Shown: positions 1 to 6,338, counted from the first letter of the stretch. The stretch: DNA of 7,901 bases from Bacteroidota bacterium (GCA_947462515.1 CANHPJ010000064.1:1-7901), one strand, 5' to 3'. The notes: generated from the letters alone by a model not told the origin. Made by a program: numbers and translations.

Positions 1-1
1 T

Positions 2-1639
2 GATTTATTGATTTTTGCCTCCACTTCCTTTTTACTGGTCACTTTAATTTTAGCCTTTACATTTAGAACCATTTCAGGTGTATTAATACCATTGGTGATT
101 ATTATTTTGTCTGTTGTCTGGATTTTTGGATTCATGGGCTTGACAGGCAAGTCCATCGATTTAATGATAACGCTTGTACCAACCATCATGTTTGTGGTAG
201 GAATGTCGGATGTAATACATATTTTTTCAAAATACATTGAAGAAATCAGGAATGGAAAAGAAAAAATTGAGGCTTTAAAAATTACCATGAAGGAAATAGG
301 ATTAGCTACATTTCTTACATCCCTGACAACGGCAATAGGTTTTTTAACACTGACCTCAGCAGATATTATACCAGTTCAGGAATTTGGGATATACATGGCC
401 ATAGGGGTAGTTTTTGCCTATGTATTGGCTTTTACGTTTTTTCCGGCAATTTTATTGCTCTTGCCAATACCAAAAATTTCCAAAGACATAAATCTAAAGG
501 TACGCTGGGATGCTTTTCTGGCTTTTCTTTTTTCTTTTATTCTTAAAAATACCAAAAACATAGGGTTAGTAAGTCTTTTGCTTTTGCTTGTTTCCGTTTA
601 CTTTGCGGGCAGTGTTAAAATCAATAATTTTTTACTCGAAGATTTGAGTGAGAGTCATCCTGTTAAGCAAGATTTTAAATTTTTTGAAACGAATTTTTCC
701 GGAGTAAGACCCTTTGAAATGCTGATAGAAGTGAAGGATAAAAGTGCTTCTGTATTGGATTATGAAGTAATGAAAGATCTTGAAAAGCTGGATTTATACT
801 TAAAGAGTGATTATCAGGCCGGATTTTTAATTTCACCATTAACACTCGTTAAATCATTCAATAAGGCATATCATGGGGGCAACCAAGAAAGTTATAGGCT
901 GCCGGATTCGCAGCAGGAATATGACTTTATAATTACAAAGATTAAAGCACAAAAGAAACAAAAGTTTTTTAAGACCATTATTGCTTCAGATGAAAGAAGT
1001 GCACGTTTTTCCGGAAAAATATCTGATATAGGAAGTTATCGTTTAAACTCCATGAATGACAGCCTAATGCAGTTTATAACAAGTCGGCTTGATTCAAAAA
1101 AACTGGATTTTAAAATAACCGGTAGTGCTCATCTTATAGATTTGAATAATAAGTATTTGGCCTATAATATGTTGCAAGGCTTATTGATTTCCTTTATAAT
1201 AATTGCCTTGATTGTAGGGTTACAGTATAAATCCTTAAAAATGATTATTATAGCACTCATACCGAATATTTTGCCATTGATTATTATCATAGGTATTATG
1301 GGGATTAGCGGTATTGATTTGAAAATTTCCACATCTATTACCTTTACCATAGCTTTTGGAATAGCGGTAGACGATACCATTCATTTTATAAGCAAGTTAA
1401 AATTAGAATTGGCTAAAGGTAAATCAGTGTTATATGCTGTTAAACGAACTTTTATGTCCACTGGAAAGGCCATAATACTTACATCGGTAATATTATGTGG
1501 AGGATTTATCACTTTAATAGGCTCTGATTTTACAAGTACCTTTTATGTAGGCCTATTAATCAGCTTAACTTTATTTATTGCTTTATTGGCAGATTTGTTT
1601 TTATTACCGGTTTTGATAATTTGGTTTTATAAAAGGTAA
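2..1639 (+). CDS. RND/MMPL-superfamily exporter, C-terminal part (5' truncated)
   Basis: This is an inner-membrane proton-driven exporter of the RND superfamily (MMPL/Patched-like, with a sterol-sensing-type membrane domain). The reading frame is open to the window edge, so the TTG at 8 is not a real start and the N-terminal helix and first large loop are missing. Numbering residues from base 8, what remains is helices 2-6 of the first half (about 4-156), helix 7 (about 185-200), a soluble periplasmic loop (about 200-390), and helices 8-12 (about 390-540). Both halves keep the acidic proton-relay helix: GMSDVIHIF at 65-73 and GIAVDDTIHF at 451-460. The loop start, with SHPVKQDFKFFE and FSGVRPFEMLIE, is typical of this branch. 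About 545 residues are visible; family members usually have 750-850. The substrate cannot be read from the sequence. No adaptor or outer-membrane partner is visible, and the next gene is 91 bp away and unrelated. Confidence 0.9.
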   Translation, partial: DLLIFASTSFLLVTLILAFTFRTISGVLIPLVIIILSVVWIFGFMGLTGKSIDLMITLVPTIMFVVGMSDVIHIFSKYIEEIRNGKEKIEALKITMKEIGLATFLTSLTTAIGFLTLTSADIIPVQEFGIYMAIGVVFAYVLAFTFFPAILLLLPIPKISKDINLKVRWDAFLAFLFSFILKNTKNIGLVSLLLLLVSVYFAGSVKINNFLLEDLSESHPVKQDFKFFETNFSGVRPFEMLIEVKDKSASVLDYEVMKDLEKLDLYLKSDYQAGFLISPLTLVKSFNKAYHGGNQESYRLPDSQQEYDFIITKIKAQKKQKFFKTIIASDERSARFSGKISDIGSYRLNSMNDSLMQFITSRLDSKKLDFKITGSAHLIDLNNKYLAYNMLQGLLISFIIIALIVGLQYKSLKMIIIALIPNILPLIIIIGIMGISGIDLKISTSITFTIAFGIAVDDTIHFISKLKLELAKGKSVLYAVKRTFMSTGKAIILTSVILCGGFITLIGSDFTSTFYVGLLISLTLFIALLADLFLLPVLIIWFYKR

Positions 1640-1730
1640 AATTAACAATTACTTTTTTTAATATTGAAGTTAAATAGGGGTAAAGAAGTATTAAATGCAC
1701 TATTATTAGTTTAAATTAATTTTTTGGTTT

Positions 1731-2414
1731 ATGTCAAGCTCAATTAATAATTTAATAGATCAATATCCCAAAGAGGTTTTTTATTGCACTGTTGTATTTG
1801 CCCTTGTATTTTCACGAATTCCATATGTAGGCAAGGTGGTTAGGGTAATAAACACCATGATTCACGAAACAGGGCATGCCTTAATGACTTTGATGTTGAG
1901 TGGTGAGGTAGTTAAAATTGATCTTTTTTCAGACACTTCAGGCAGGGCTACTACGAAAAGCTCCAGTAAGCTTGCTGCTTTTTTTATTTCAATTGCGGGT
2001 TATCCATTCGCTTCCATAACTGCTTTCGGAACTTTTTATTTATTCACTAAGGAAAATTTCTTAATACCGGTCATTGTATTTTTAAGTATAGCATTGATAA
2101 ATTTAATATTTTGGGTTAGAAACCTGTATGGAATAATCTGGCTATTTGTATTTTTAGGCAGCTGTTTTGGCTTGATTTATTTGGGAGAAAAGAATTTAAT
2201 TTATGTTTTTTCTGTATTTATAAGCAGTGTATTATTAGTTGATTCTATTGTTTCGGCTTCTGTTGTGTGTTATTTGAGTATTACAAATCCAAAAGCATCA
2301 GGTGACGCATCAAATTTAAAGGATCACAGTTATGTTCCTGCATTTATTTGGGGGATCTTATTTTTTGCTCAGGCTATATTTTTTGGCTATTTAACAGTTT
2401 GCCTGTATTTATAG
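1731..2414 (+). CDS. M50B-like intramembrane zinc metallopeptidase
   Basis: This 227-residue polytopic membrane protein carries the zinc protease signature HETGHA (H45, E46, H49), placed just after the first hydrophobic segment (about 17-40). In the M50 family the two histidines and a distal aspartate bind zinc and the glutamate is catalytic. After the motif comes the short segment GEVVKIDLFSDTSGRAT, then IAGYP at 88-92 starting a further helix. The pattern SGDASNL..HSYVPAFIW at 190-207 matches the M50B (PF13398-type) C-terminal block, with D192 the likely third ligand. Further helices lie near 82-108, 112-131, 135-155, 158-180 and 203-225. There is no PDZ or CBS domain, so this is the short M50B form rather than RseP or SpoIVFB. 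The start is the first ATG, without a Shine-Dalgarno site, as is common in Bacteroidetes. The substrate is unknown and the neighbours do not indicate one. Confidence 0.85.
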   Translation: MSSSINNLIDQYPKEVFYCTVVFALVFSRIPYVGKVVRVINTMIHETGHALMTLMLSGEVVKIDLFSDTSGRATTKSSSKLAAFFISIAGYPFASITAFGTFYLFTKENFLIPVIVFLSIALINLIFWVRNLYGIIWLFVFLGSCFGLIYLGEKNLIYVFSVFISSVLLVDSIVSASVVCYLSITNPKASGDASNLKDHSYVPAFIWGILFFAQAIFFGYLTVCLYL

Positions 2415-2544
2415 AGTATTAGATTAATTGTTTTTTATTGCAATCGCAATTTATAAAGGCATTTTTAATTTATATCGCACGGAATAAGTATTTTCAATTT
2501 AAGGTCTGTTTTATGCATTACAAAATTTAAAAATCTATAAAAGA

Positions 2545-3558
2545 ATGTCTTATTTTTCAATCAAACAGCAAAACAATATAGTACTTTCAATCATCATTTT
2601 ACTGGGTGTTTTTCTTTGTTATGCATTGAGAGGCTATACAGGTTCTGTTTTAGGAGCGGTGGTTTTGTATACTATTTTTCGTTCTTCTTTTGTTTATTTG
2701 GTTGAGAAAATGAAGTTGAAAAAGATTTTCGCAACCATAATAATCATGTTTTTTTCTTTTTTAATCATTGTATTTCCTTTCTTTTTTTTAAGTATGATGA
2801 TTATTGAAAAAATCATAGAATTTAAAAATAATCACGAGTCAATTTCAACGCTATTGGGTCGAATGGATGATTTATTGTCAAATAAATTAAACCTCAATAA
2901 TGCTGTTGAAAATTCAATACAAAACATAGAGAGCTGGATTATAAACATTTTTCCATCTGCTTTTTCGGGAGCCTTTGATGTATTCGTGTTGATCGTAATC
3001 ACTTATTTCCTATTGTATTTTATGTTTATGAATTACCTCAAGTTTGAGGCTGCTTTGATGAAATATTTACCCTTTTCATTAACCAATTGTGAAAGATTAG
3101 CTTTGGAGTTAAAGAACATAACGTATTCAAATGTTTTGGGACAGGGCTTAATAGCATTAACCCAAGGATTTTTGTTAGGATTAGGGTTTTGGCTATTTAA
3201 CATTCCGGATCCCTTGTTTTGGGGGGTGATTTGTCTTTTTTTATCTTTTTTACCAGTCATAGGATCTCCTATGGTGTTTATTCCGGCAGGTATTATATTG
3301 ATTTCCAATGGCAACTCATTTGGGGGAATTGGGATACTGCTGTGGGGGGGTATTTTAGTTTCAAATATTGATAATGTAATGCGTTTGATAATTAATAAAA
3401 AAATGGCTGATACACATCCTGTTATCTCCATTATGGGTATACTTCTGGGCTTTCCAATATTTGGTATTTTAGGATTGGTTTTCGGCCCACTATTACTTTC
3501 AGGTTTCGTTTTGTTGATTAAAATGTACGAAACAGGTGAATACACTATCAAGCGATAA
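2545..3558 (+). CDS. AI-2E (PerM/UPF0118) family transporter
   Basis: This 337-residue inner-membrane permease belongs to the AI-2E family (PF01594). Members have been linked to autoinducer-2 export, Na+/H+ antiport or other small-solute movement, so the substrate is not predictable. Paired N-terminal helices (about 12-45) and a third (about 60-86) precede a soluble charged stretch (about 87-140), which is the family's usual non-membrane segment. Helices follow near 143-165, 197-250, 258-275 and 290-330. The diagnostic block is FLPVIGSPMVFIPAG around 235-249, followed by DNVMRLIINKKMADTHPVISIMGILLGFPIFGILGLVFGP in outline from 276 onward. Length is normal. The start is an ATG preceded by A-rich sequence (aaaag). 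The gene is 130 bp from the protease and 208 bp from the next gene, so it is probably its own unit. The G6 and G7 runs at 3221-3226 and 3344-3350 are unusual in such AT-rich DNA. Confidence 0.92.
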   Translation: MSYFSIKQQNNIVLSIIILLGVFLCYALRGYTGSVLGAVVLYTIFRSSFVYLVEKMKLKKIFATIIIMFFSFLIIVFPFFFLSMMIIEKIIEFKNNHESISTLLGRMDDLLSNKLNLNNAVENSIQNIESWIINIFPSAFSGAFDVFVLIVITYFLLYFMFMNYLKFEAALMKYLPFSLTNCERLALELKNITYSNVLGQGLIALTQGFLLGLGFWLFNIPDPLFWGVICLFLSFLPVIGSPMVFIPAGIILISNGNSFGGIGILLWGGILVSNIDNVMRLIINKKMADTHPVISIMGILLGFPIFGILGLVFGPLLLSGFVLLIKMYETGEYTIKR

Positions 3559-3639
3559 AATCGTAGAATATTTTCCCTTCAATCTGTTTTTTTTTGATGA
3601 TTTGTATCATTTAATAGGCCTCCTTTTTCTTTTATTTTT

Positions 3640-3664
3640 AGGGCTTAATAGCTAAGCTTTTACC
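3640..3664 (+). terminator. weak candidate terminator after the AI-2E transporter gene
   Basis: An inverted repeat, AGGGCTTA (3640-3647) with TAAGCTTT (3653-3660), encloses a 5-base loop and contains two G-U pairs. The T-run is short and partly used in the stem. It sits about 80 bp after the stop codon and upstream of the next promoter candidate. Position fits a terminator, but the structure is weak. Confidence 0.25.
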
Positions 3665-3680
3665 TCTTGAATGAGATTTC

Positions 3681-3708
3681 TTGTTTCAAGTTTCCCTGGA
3701 TATATTTT
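3681..3708 (+). promoter_or_regulatory. candidate Bacteroidetes-type promoter for the YtxH gene
   Basis: TTG at 3681-3683 (-33 element) is followed by 17 bases and then TATATTTT at 3701-3708, which matches TAnnTTTG at all defined positions but the last. Spacing fits the Bacteroidetes primary sigma factor consensus. Transcription would begin near 3714-3716, giving a leader of about 50 bases before the ATG at 3767. This is pattern matching only. Confidence 0.4.
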
Positions 3709-3766
3709 TTGGCAAGAAATTTTCTGTATAAATCATATCAGTTAACAATATTAAAAAGAAATAATC

Positions 3767-3985
3767 ATGGGAAACAATCAGAAAATACTATTGGCATTAC
3801 TTGCCGGAGCTGCAGCAGGAGCAACTTTGGGTTTATTGTTTGCTCCAAATAAAGGTGAAGAAACTCGAAAAAAGATTCTTGATTCAGCAAAAAAGGTTAA
3901 AGATACGGTTAAGCAGACAGCTCAGGAGAGAATGAGTGCCATCAATGAGATCAAGGAAAAGGTTTACAGCAATGTAAAGGGATAA
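3767..3985 (+). CDS. YtxH domain-containing small membrane protein
   Basis: This 72-residue protein matches the YtxH family (PF12732). It has a Gly/Ala-rich membrane helix (about 6-25, with LLAGAAAGATLGLLFAP), then the hallmark APNKGEETRKKI, then an amphipathic Lys/Glu-rich helix to the end (about 30-70). The single helix with small-residue spacing suggests helix packing in the membrane, with the charged tail in the cytoplasm. YtxH proteins are often annotated as gas-vesicle or general stress proteins, and their molecular role is not settled. The start is the first ATG, preceded by aaagaaataatc, with no clear Shine-Dalgarno. A candidate promoter lies upstream and a strong hairpin begins 34 bp after the stop, so it may make a short abundant monocistronic transcript. 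A 61-residue reading in another frame (3667-3852) overlaps it and is not a gene. Confidence 0.9.
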   Translation: MGNNQKILLALLAGAAAGATLGLLFAPNKGEETRKKILDSAKKVKDTVKQTAQERMSAINEIKEKVYSNVKG

Positions 3986-4019
3986 TCATTCGAGAAATTT
4001 AGACAATTAAAATTTTTAG

Positions 4020-4080
4020 AAATCGTTTCGACAAAACCATTAAAAAGCCTGGTTTTGCCGAAGCGATTTTTATATTTTCT
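4020..4080 (+). terminator. strong hairpin with T-rich tail (terminator or attenuator)
   Basis: A 19-base arm at 4020-4038 pairs with 4051-4069 around a 12-base loop. Seventeen positions are Watson-Crick, one is a T-G wobble (position 7) and one an A-C mismatch (position 12). TTATATTTT follows directly from 4070. This is a good Rho-independent terminator for the YtxH gene, yet it ends only about 20 bases before the next ATG (4090). It therefore either ends a separate transcript or lets only part of it read into the downstream pair. Confidence 0.8.
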
Positions 4081-4089
4081 CATCAATAA

Positions 4090-4464
4090 ATGCAATTAAT
4101 TCAAAAAATGGAACAAAAAACACTTTTCTCTAACTTAATTGAACATCTTAAGGAATACTTATCCAATAAAATGCGGATATTATTATTAAAGTCTTCGCAG
4201 AAATCATTTTACATTTTATCTTCCATAATTAGCAATTCAATTCTAGCTTTATTTTTCACCTTGTTTTTAATTTTCACAAGCATTTCTTTGGCATTTTTTA
4301 TTGGAGAGTATTTCGATCATTTATACCTAGGATTTTTGTCGGTGGCGGTATTATACATCCTGATATTTTTCATTTTATTCAACAATCGAAAAAAGTGGTT
4401 GGAAGAGAAAATTACCAATTTATTAATAAAGAAGTTTTTTATGGAGGAAGAAGATGAGCAATAG
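4090..4464 (+). CDS. holin-superfamily-III-like small membrane protein (YqjE-like)
   Basis: This 124-residue protein has an N-terminal amphipathic, Lys-rich helix (about 10-35), two adjacent hydrophobic helices (about 40-75 and 80-98) joined by a short turn (GEYFDHLYLG), and a charged C-terminal tail ending EEEDEQ. This is the layout of the 'phage holin family' / superfamily III proteins (PF07332, E. coli YqjE). In Bacteroidetes these are normally housekeeping genes beside YtxH genes, not lysis genes, and no phage gene is nearby. The ATG at 4090 gives MQLIQKMEQKT. The second ATG at 4108 (MEQKTLF) follows an A-rich run and is at least as plausible. The gene overlaps the next by 11 bp, which points to translational coupling. 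Family assignment rests on topology and context, not on an invariant motif. Confidence 0.75.
   Translation: MQLIQKMEQKTLFSNLIEHLKEYLSNKMRILLLKSSQKSFYILSSIISNSILALFFTLFLIFTSISLAFFIGEYFDHLYLGFLSVAVLYILIFFILFNNRKKWLEEKITNLLIKKFFMEEEDEQ
4443..4447 (+). promoter_or_regulatory. internal Shine-Dalgarno GGAGG for the 4454 gene
   Basis: GGAGG lies 6 bases before the ATG at 4454, inside the last codons of the holin-like gene (its Met-Glu-Glu-Glu tail). It is the clearest Shine-Dalgarno-like site in the window. It supports the 4454 start and coupled translation across the 11-bp overlap, although the acidic codons GAG/GAA could create it by chance. Confidence 0.45.
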
Positions 4465-4870
4465 AGTAGAAAATAGTAAGCAACTGAAAGCCGAAATAAA
4501 CAGGCTGCAGCTACTATCAATCGAACAGGAAAAAGTTATAGTTGAAGATTTTGAGGCTATACAGCAGCAGTTTTCTCCTTCAAATTTAATAAGCGCTTCG
4601 ATAAACAGTCTTTTAGAAGGTAATGATAAAGATGAAGGTTTTTTATCTAAAGCATTGATTTTCATTATAAATCTAATATCTAGAAAAACTATTTTCAAAA
4701 ATTCAACAGGTATAGTCGGAACGATGCTTTCCTCTGGTTTTGAATTAGTCATTTCAAAGATAATCAGCTCTAAATCTGACAAGATAAAGGAGTTTTTCAT
4801 GAACTTTTTTTCTAAAAAAGAGAAGCCACAAGGTGAAGAGGTTGACGAAAAAAATGACTTTTCGGAATAA
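4454..4870 (+). CDS. conserved-looking coiled-coil/membrane-associated protein, third gene of the YtxH trio
   Basis: The function of this 138-residue protein is unknown. Residues about 5-38 (KQLKAEINRLQLLSIEQEK and on) form a charged helix with heptad-like spacing. A SPSNLISASINSLL segment (about 41-54) follows. Then come a moderately hydrophobic stretch, ALIFIINLISRK (about 67-78), and a GIVGTMLSSGFELVISKII segment (about 85-103) that could lie in or on the membrane. The tail is Lys/Glu-rich. From memory, proteins with this layout, including an 'NLI' block and a 'GTxLxxGxxxxxxK' block, often follow YtxH and holin-like genes in Bacteroidetes. The layout also recalls E. coli YqjK, though with no clear sequence identity. 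The start at 4454 is supported by GGAGG and overlaps the upstream stop by 11 bp. The minus-strand reading across it is a shadow. Confidence 0.75.
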   Translation: MSNRVENSKQLKAEINRLQLLSIEQEKVIVEDFEAIQQQFSPSNLISASINSLLEGNDKDEGFLSKALIFIINLISRKTIFKNSTGIVGTMLSSGFELVISKIISSKSDKIKEFFMNFFSKKEKPQGEEVDEKNDFSE

Positions 4871-5006
4871 GTATGGAAATCAACTATTAGGGGAGTCTTT
4901 TTTTAAAAATAGTTTTTTTCCGGCAATTGATATTAAACGGCTTTCAAAACGTGGCATTCTTTTTTCAGTAATTGTAATAGTTATTAATCTTAAAAACATA
5001 AACTAA

Positions 5007-5450
5007 ATGAAAAAAATAAGCATTTACTTTTTTATAGTAACCATTAATCTTGGATTACTTGGTGTATCGTGTAATTCAGAAAAAAAGCAAGATGAAGGCC
5101 AAACAGAAGAGAAAATTGAATCCGGCACAGAAACAGCCGGAGAGATGAAATCGGAAGAAGCCATGGAGCAGGAAAATAAAACTATTGTAAAATCATTTGA
5201 GGAGGAAAAACAGGAATTTACTCAAAAGATAAGCAGCAAGCTTGAAAAAATTAATCTTAAGATAGAAGAATTAAAGGAGCAAGCAAAAAAGGAAAAAGGC
5301 GAAGCTTTGAAGGAATTAAACAAAGAATTAGCCGAGTTGAAGCAGGAGAAAAATGAATTAGATCAGAAGCTTGAAAAACTTAAAAAACAAGGTAAAGACA
5401 ATTGGGAGGCTTTTAAAAAAGAGCTGGATGAAGATTTGAAGGAAGAATAA
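5007..5450 (+). CDS. coiled-coil lipoprotein, sll1863-type stress domain
   Basis: The 147-residue precursor has a lipoprotein signal: a basic start (MKK), a hydrophobic core (about 4-18) and a relaxed lipobox, LGVSC, with the lipidated cysteine at 22. A disordered Glu/Lys/Gln-rich linker (about 23-58) is followed by one long charged helix (about 60-128) with Leu/Ile at heptad-like positions, ending in GKDNWEAFKKELDEDL (W133). From memory this ending matches the 'sll1863 family stress response' coiled coil, whose members end in a similar '(S/G)DxWExxKxxxxxDL' block. The biochemical role is unknown; a spacer or scaffold role in the periplasm or at the outer membrane is possible. Acidic residues after the cysteine (NSEKKQDE) only loosely resemble a Bacteroidetes surface-export signal. 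The SOD gene starts 34 bp downstream with no terminator between them, so co-transcription is likely. Confidence 0.82.
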   Translation: MKKISIYFFIVTINLGLLGVSCNSEKKQDEGQTEEKIESGTETAGEMKSEEAMEQENKTIVKSFEEEKQEFTQKISSKLEKINLKIEELKEQAKKEKGEALKELNKELAELKQEKNELDQKLEKLKKQGKDNWEAFKKELDEDLKEE

Positions 5451-5484
5451 ATATTAATGTTTTATAAAATAAAAAAAATAAATA

Positions 5485-6114
5485 ATGATTAACTCGACAA
5501 TATCAGAAGTGTTTAAATTAGAGCCACTTCCATATCCTGCCAATGCGTTAGAGCCATTCATCGATCAAAAGACCATGGAGATTCATCATGATAAGCATCA
5601 TGGAAGCTATATCACCAATTTAAATAATGCCATTGTTGAATCTAATATTGACATGGAAGGAAAAACCCTATTACATCTTTTTAAAAATATGGGGAAATAC
5701 TCAAGTGCCATACGAAACAATGCAGGTGGACACTATAACCATGATTTTTTTTGGAAACAACTGACTCCTAAAAGCGCCAAAGAGCCGGCAGGTAATTTGG
5801 CTGCTGCCATCAGAAAAAAGTTCGGTTCCTTTGACGCATTTAAAATGCTTTTCGAAAAGGAAGGACTATTAAGATTTGGCTCAGGATGGACCTGGCTTGT
5901 TATTGATGATGGTAATTTAAAGATTGGTTCCACTCCAAACCAGGATAATCCACTGATGGATATCGCTGATTTTAAAGGATATCCTGTTTTGGGTATAGAT
6001 GTTTGGGAACATGCCTATTATCTTAAATATCAAAATAGGCGTGCGGAATATTTATCGAACATTTGGAATGTCATAAATTGGTCGGTGGTAGAAAAAAGAT
6101 TTGACAGGTATTAA
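5485..6114 (+). CDS. sodA: superoxide dismutase, Fe/Mn family with Mn-type residues
   Basis: This 209-residue enzyme dismutates superoxide to H2O2 and O2. All four metal ligands are visible: H34 (in EIHHDKHH), H86 (in GGHYNHDFFW), D172 and H176 (in GIDVWEHAYY). Second-shell residues are also present: H38, Y42, W135, W174 and E175. Specificity markers are Gly at 82 (FeSOD has Gln here) and Gln at 153 (in TPNQDNPL; FeSOD usually has Ala). That is the Mn-type arrangement, although Bacteroidetes include cambialistic enzymes, so metal use in vivo is not proven. There is no signal peptide, so it is cytoplasmic. Length is typical (about 200). The start is the ATG after an A-rich tract without a Shine-Dalgarno. 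It probably shares a transcript with the lipoprotein 34 bp upstream and ends at the terminator at 6204-6240. The gene symbol is inferred from the residue pattern. Confidence 0.96.
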   Translation: MINSTISEVFKLEPLPYPANALEPFIDQKTMEIHHDKHHGSYITNLNNAIVESNIDMEGKTLLHLFKNMGKYSSAIRNNAGGHYNHDFFWKQLTPKSAKEPAGNLAAAIRKKFGSFDAFKMLFEKEGLLRFGSGWTWLVIDDGNLKIGSTPNQDNPLMDIADFKGYPVLGIDVWEHAYYLKYQNRRAEYLSNIWNVINWSVVEKRFDRY

Positions 6115-6203
6115 TCTAAACCTATTATGTTTTGTGGCGTTGGATTAAAATTTAGGCCCAATTGACAAGGTTTCTTATTCTCGGTACCATCTTTTTTTTG
6201 CTT

Positions 6204-6240
6204 AAAAAGGCTTCGGTTTTTATGATCGAAGTCTTTTTTA
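6204..6240 (+). terminator. intrinsic terminator after the SOD gene
   Basis: AAAAAGGCTTCG (6204-6215) pairs with CGAAGTCTTTTT (6227-6238) over 12 positions with one G-U wobble. An 11-base loop separates the arms and the stem ends in a six-T run. It lies about 90 bp after the SOD stop and is the clearest terminator of the lipoprotein-SOD unit. The A-run on the 5' arm means it could also work on the minus strand, but no convergent gene is present. Confidence 0.85.
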
Positions 6241-6309
6241 TACGATAGATTTTTGTTTTAAAAACTTTTAATTTATCATCTAAATTTTTAAAATAAACCA
6301 TTGAGTCAA

Positions 6310-6338
6310 TTGTTTAAGTTTAATAATATGCATCTTTG
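6310..6338 (+). promoter_or_regulatory. distal promoter candidate for the methyltransferase gene
   Basis: TTG at 6310-6312, an 18-base spacer, and CATCTTTG at 6331-6338 match TAnnTTTG at all but the first position, including the conserved TTTG. It would give a leader of roughly 110 bases. It competes with the nearer candidate at 6392-6419. Confidence 0.3.

Noticed and set aside
2437..2450. Inverted repeat ATTGC-aatc-GCAAT between the protease and AI-2E transporter genes
   Set aside because: Only five base pairs, with the T-run on the wrong side for a + strand terminator; could be an operator, but nothing supports it.
3033..3551. 172-codon minus-strand open frame opposite the AI-2E transporter gene
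   Set aside because: It lies wholly antisense to a clear family member; its composition (Pro/Asn/Ile-rich, no domain) is what the complement of membrane-protein codons gives.
3588..3610. T-run followed by ATGAT-ttgt-ATCAT after the AI-2E transporter gene
   Set aside because: The T-run precedes the short stem, so it is not a + strand terminator, and no minus-strand gene needs one.
3667..3852. 61-codon plus-strand frame upstream of and overlapping the YtxH gene
   Set aside because: It covers the promoter candidate and runs out of frame into a clear YtxH gene; no recognisable protein.
4090..4464. Holin-like protein as evidence of a prophage
   Set aside because: No endolysin, structural, integrase or att-like sequence nearby, and the family is normally chromosomal next to YtxH genes.
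4423..4800. 125-codon minus-strand open frame across the third trio gene
   Set aside because: The plus-strand gene has a Shine-Dalgarno, an overlap with its neighbour and a plausible protein; the minus frame shows Ser/Ile-rich shadow composition.
4952..4967. Sigma-54-like sequence TGGCATTCTTTTTTCA upstream of the lipoprotein gene
   Set aside because: The -24 TGGCA fits, but the -12 GC is TC, and T-rich DNA makes a partial match likely; no enhancer-binding regulator or site is visible.
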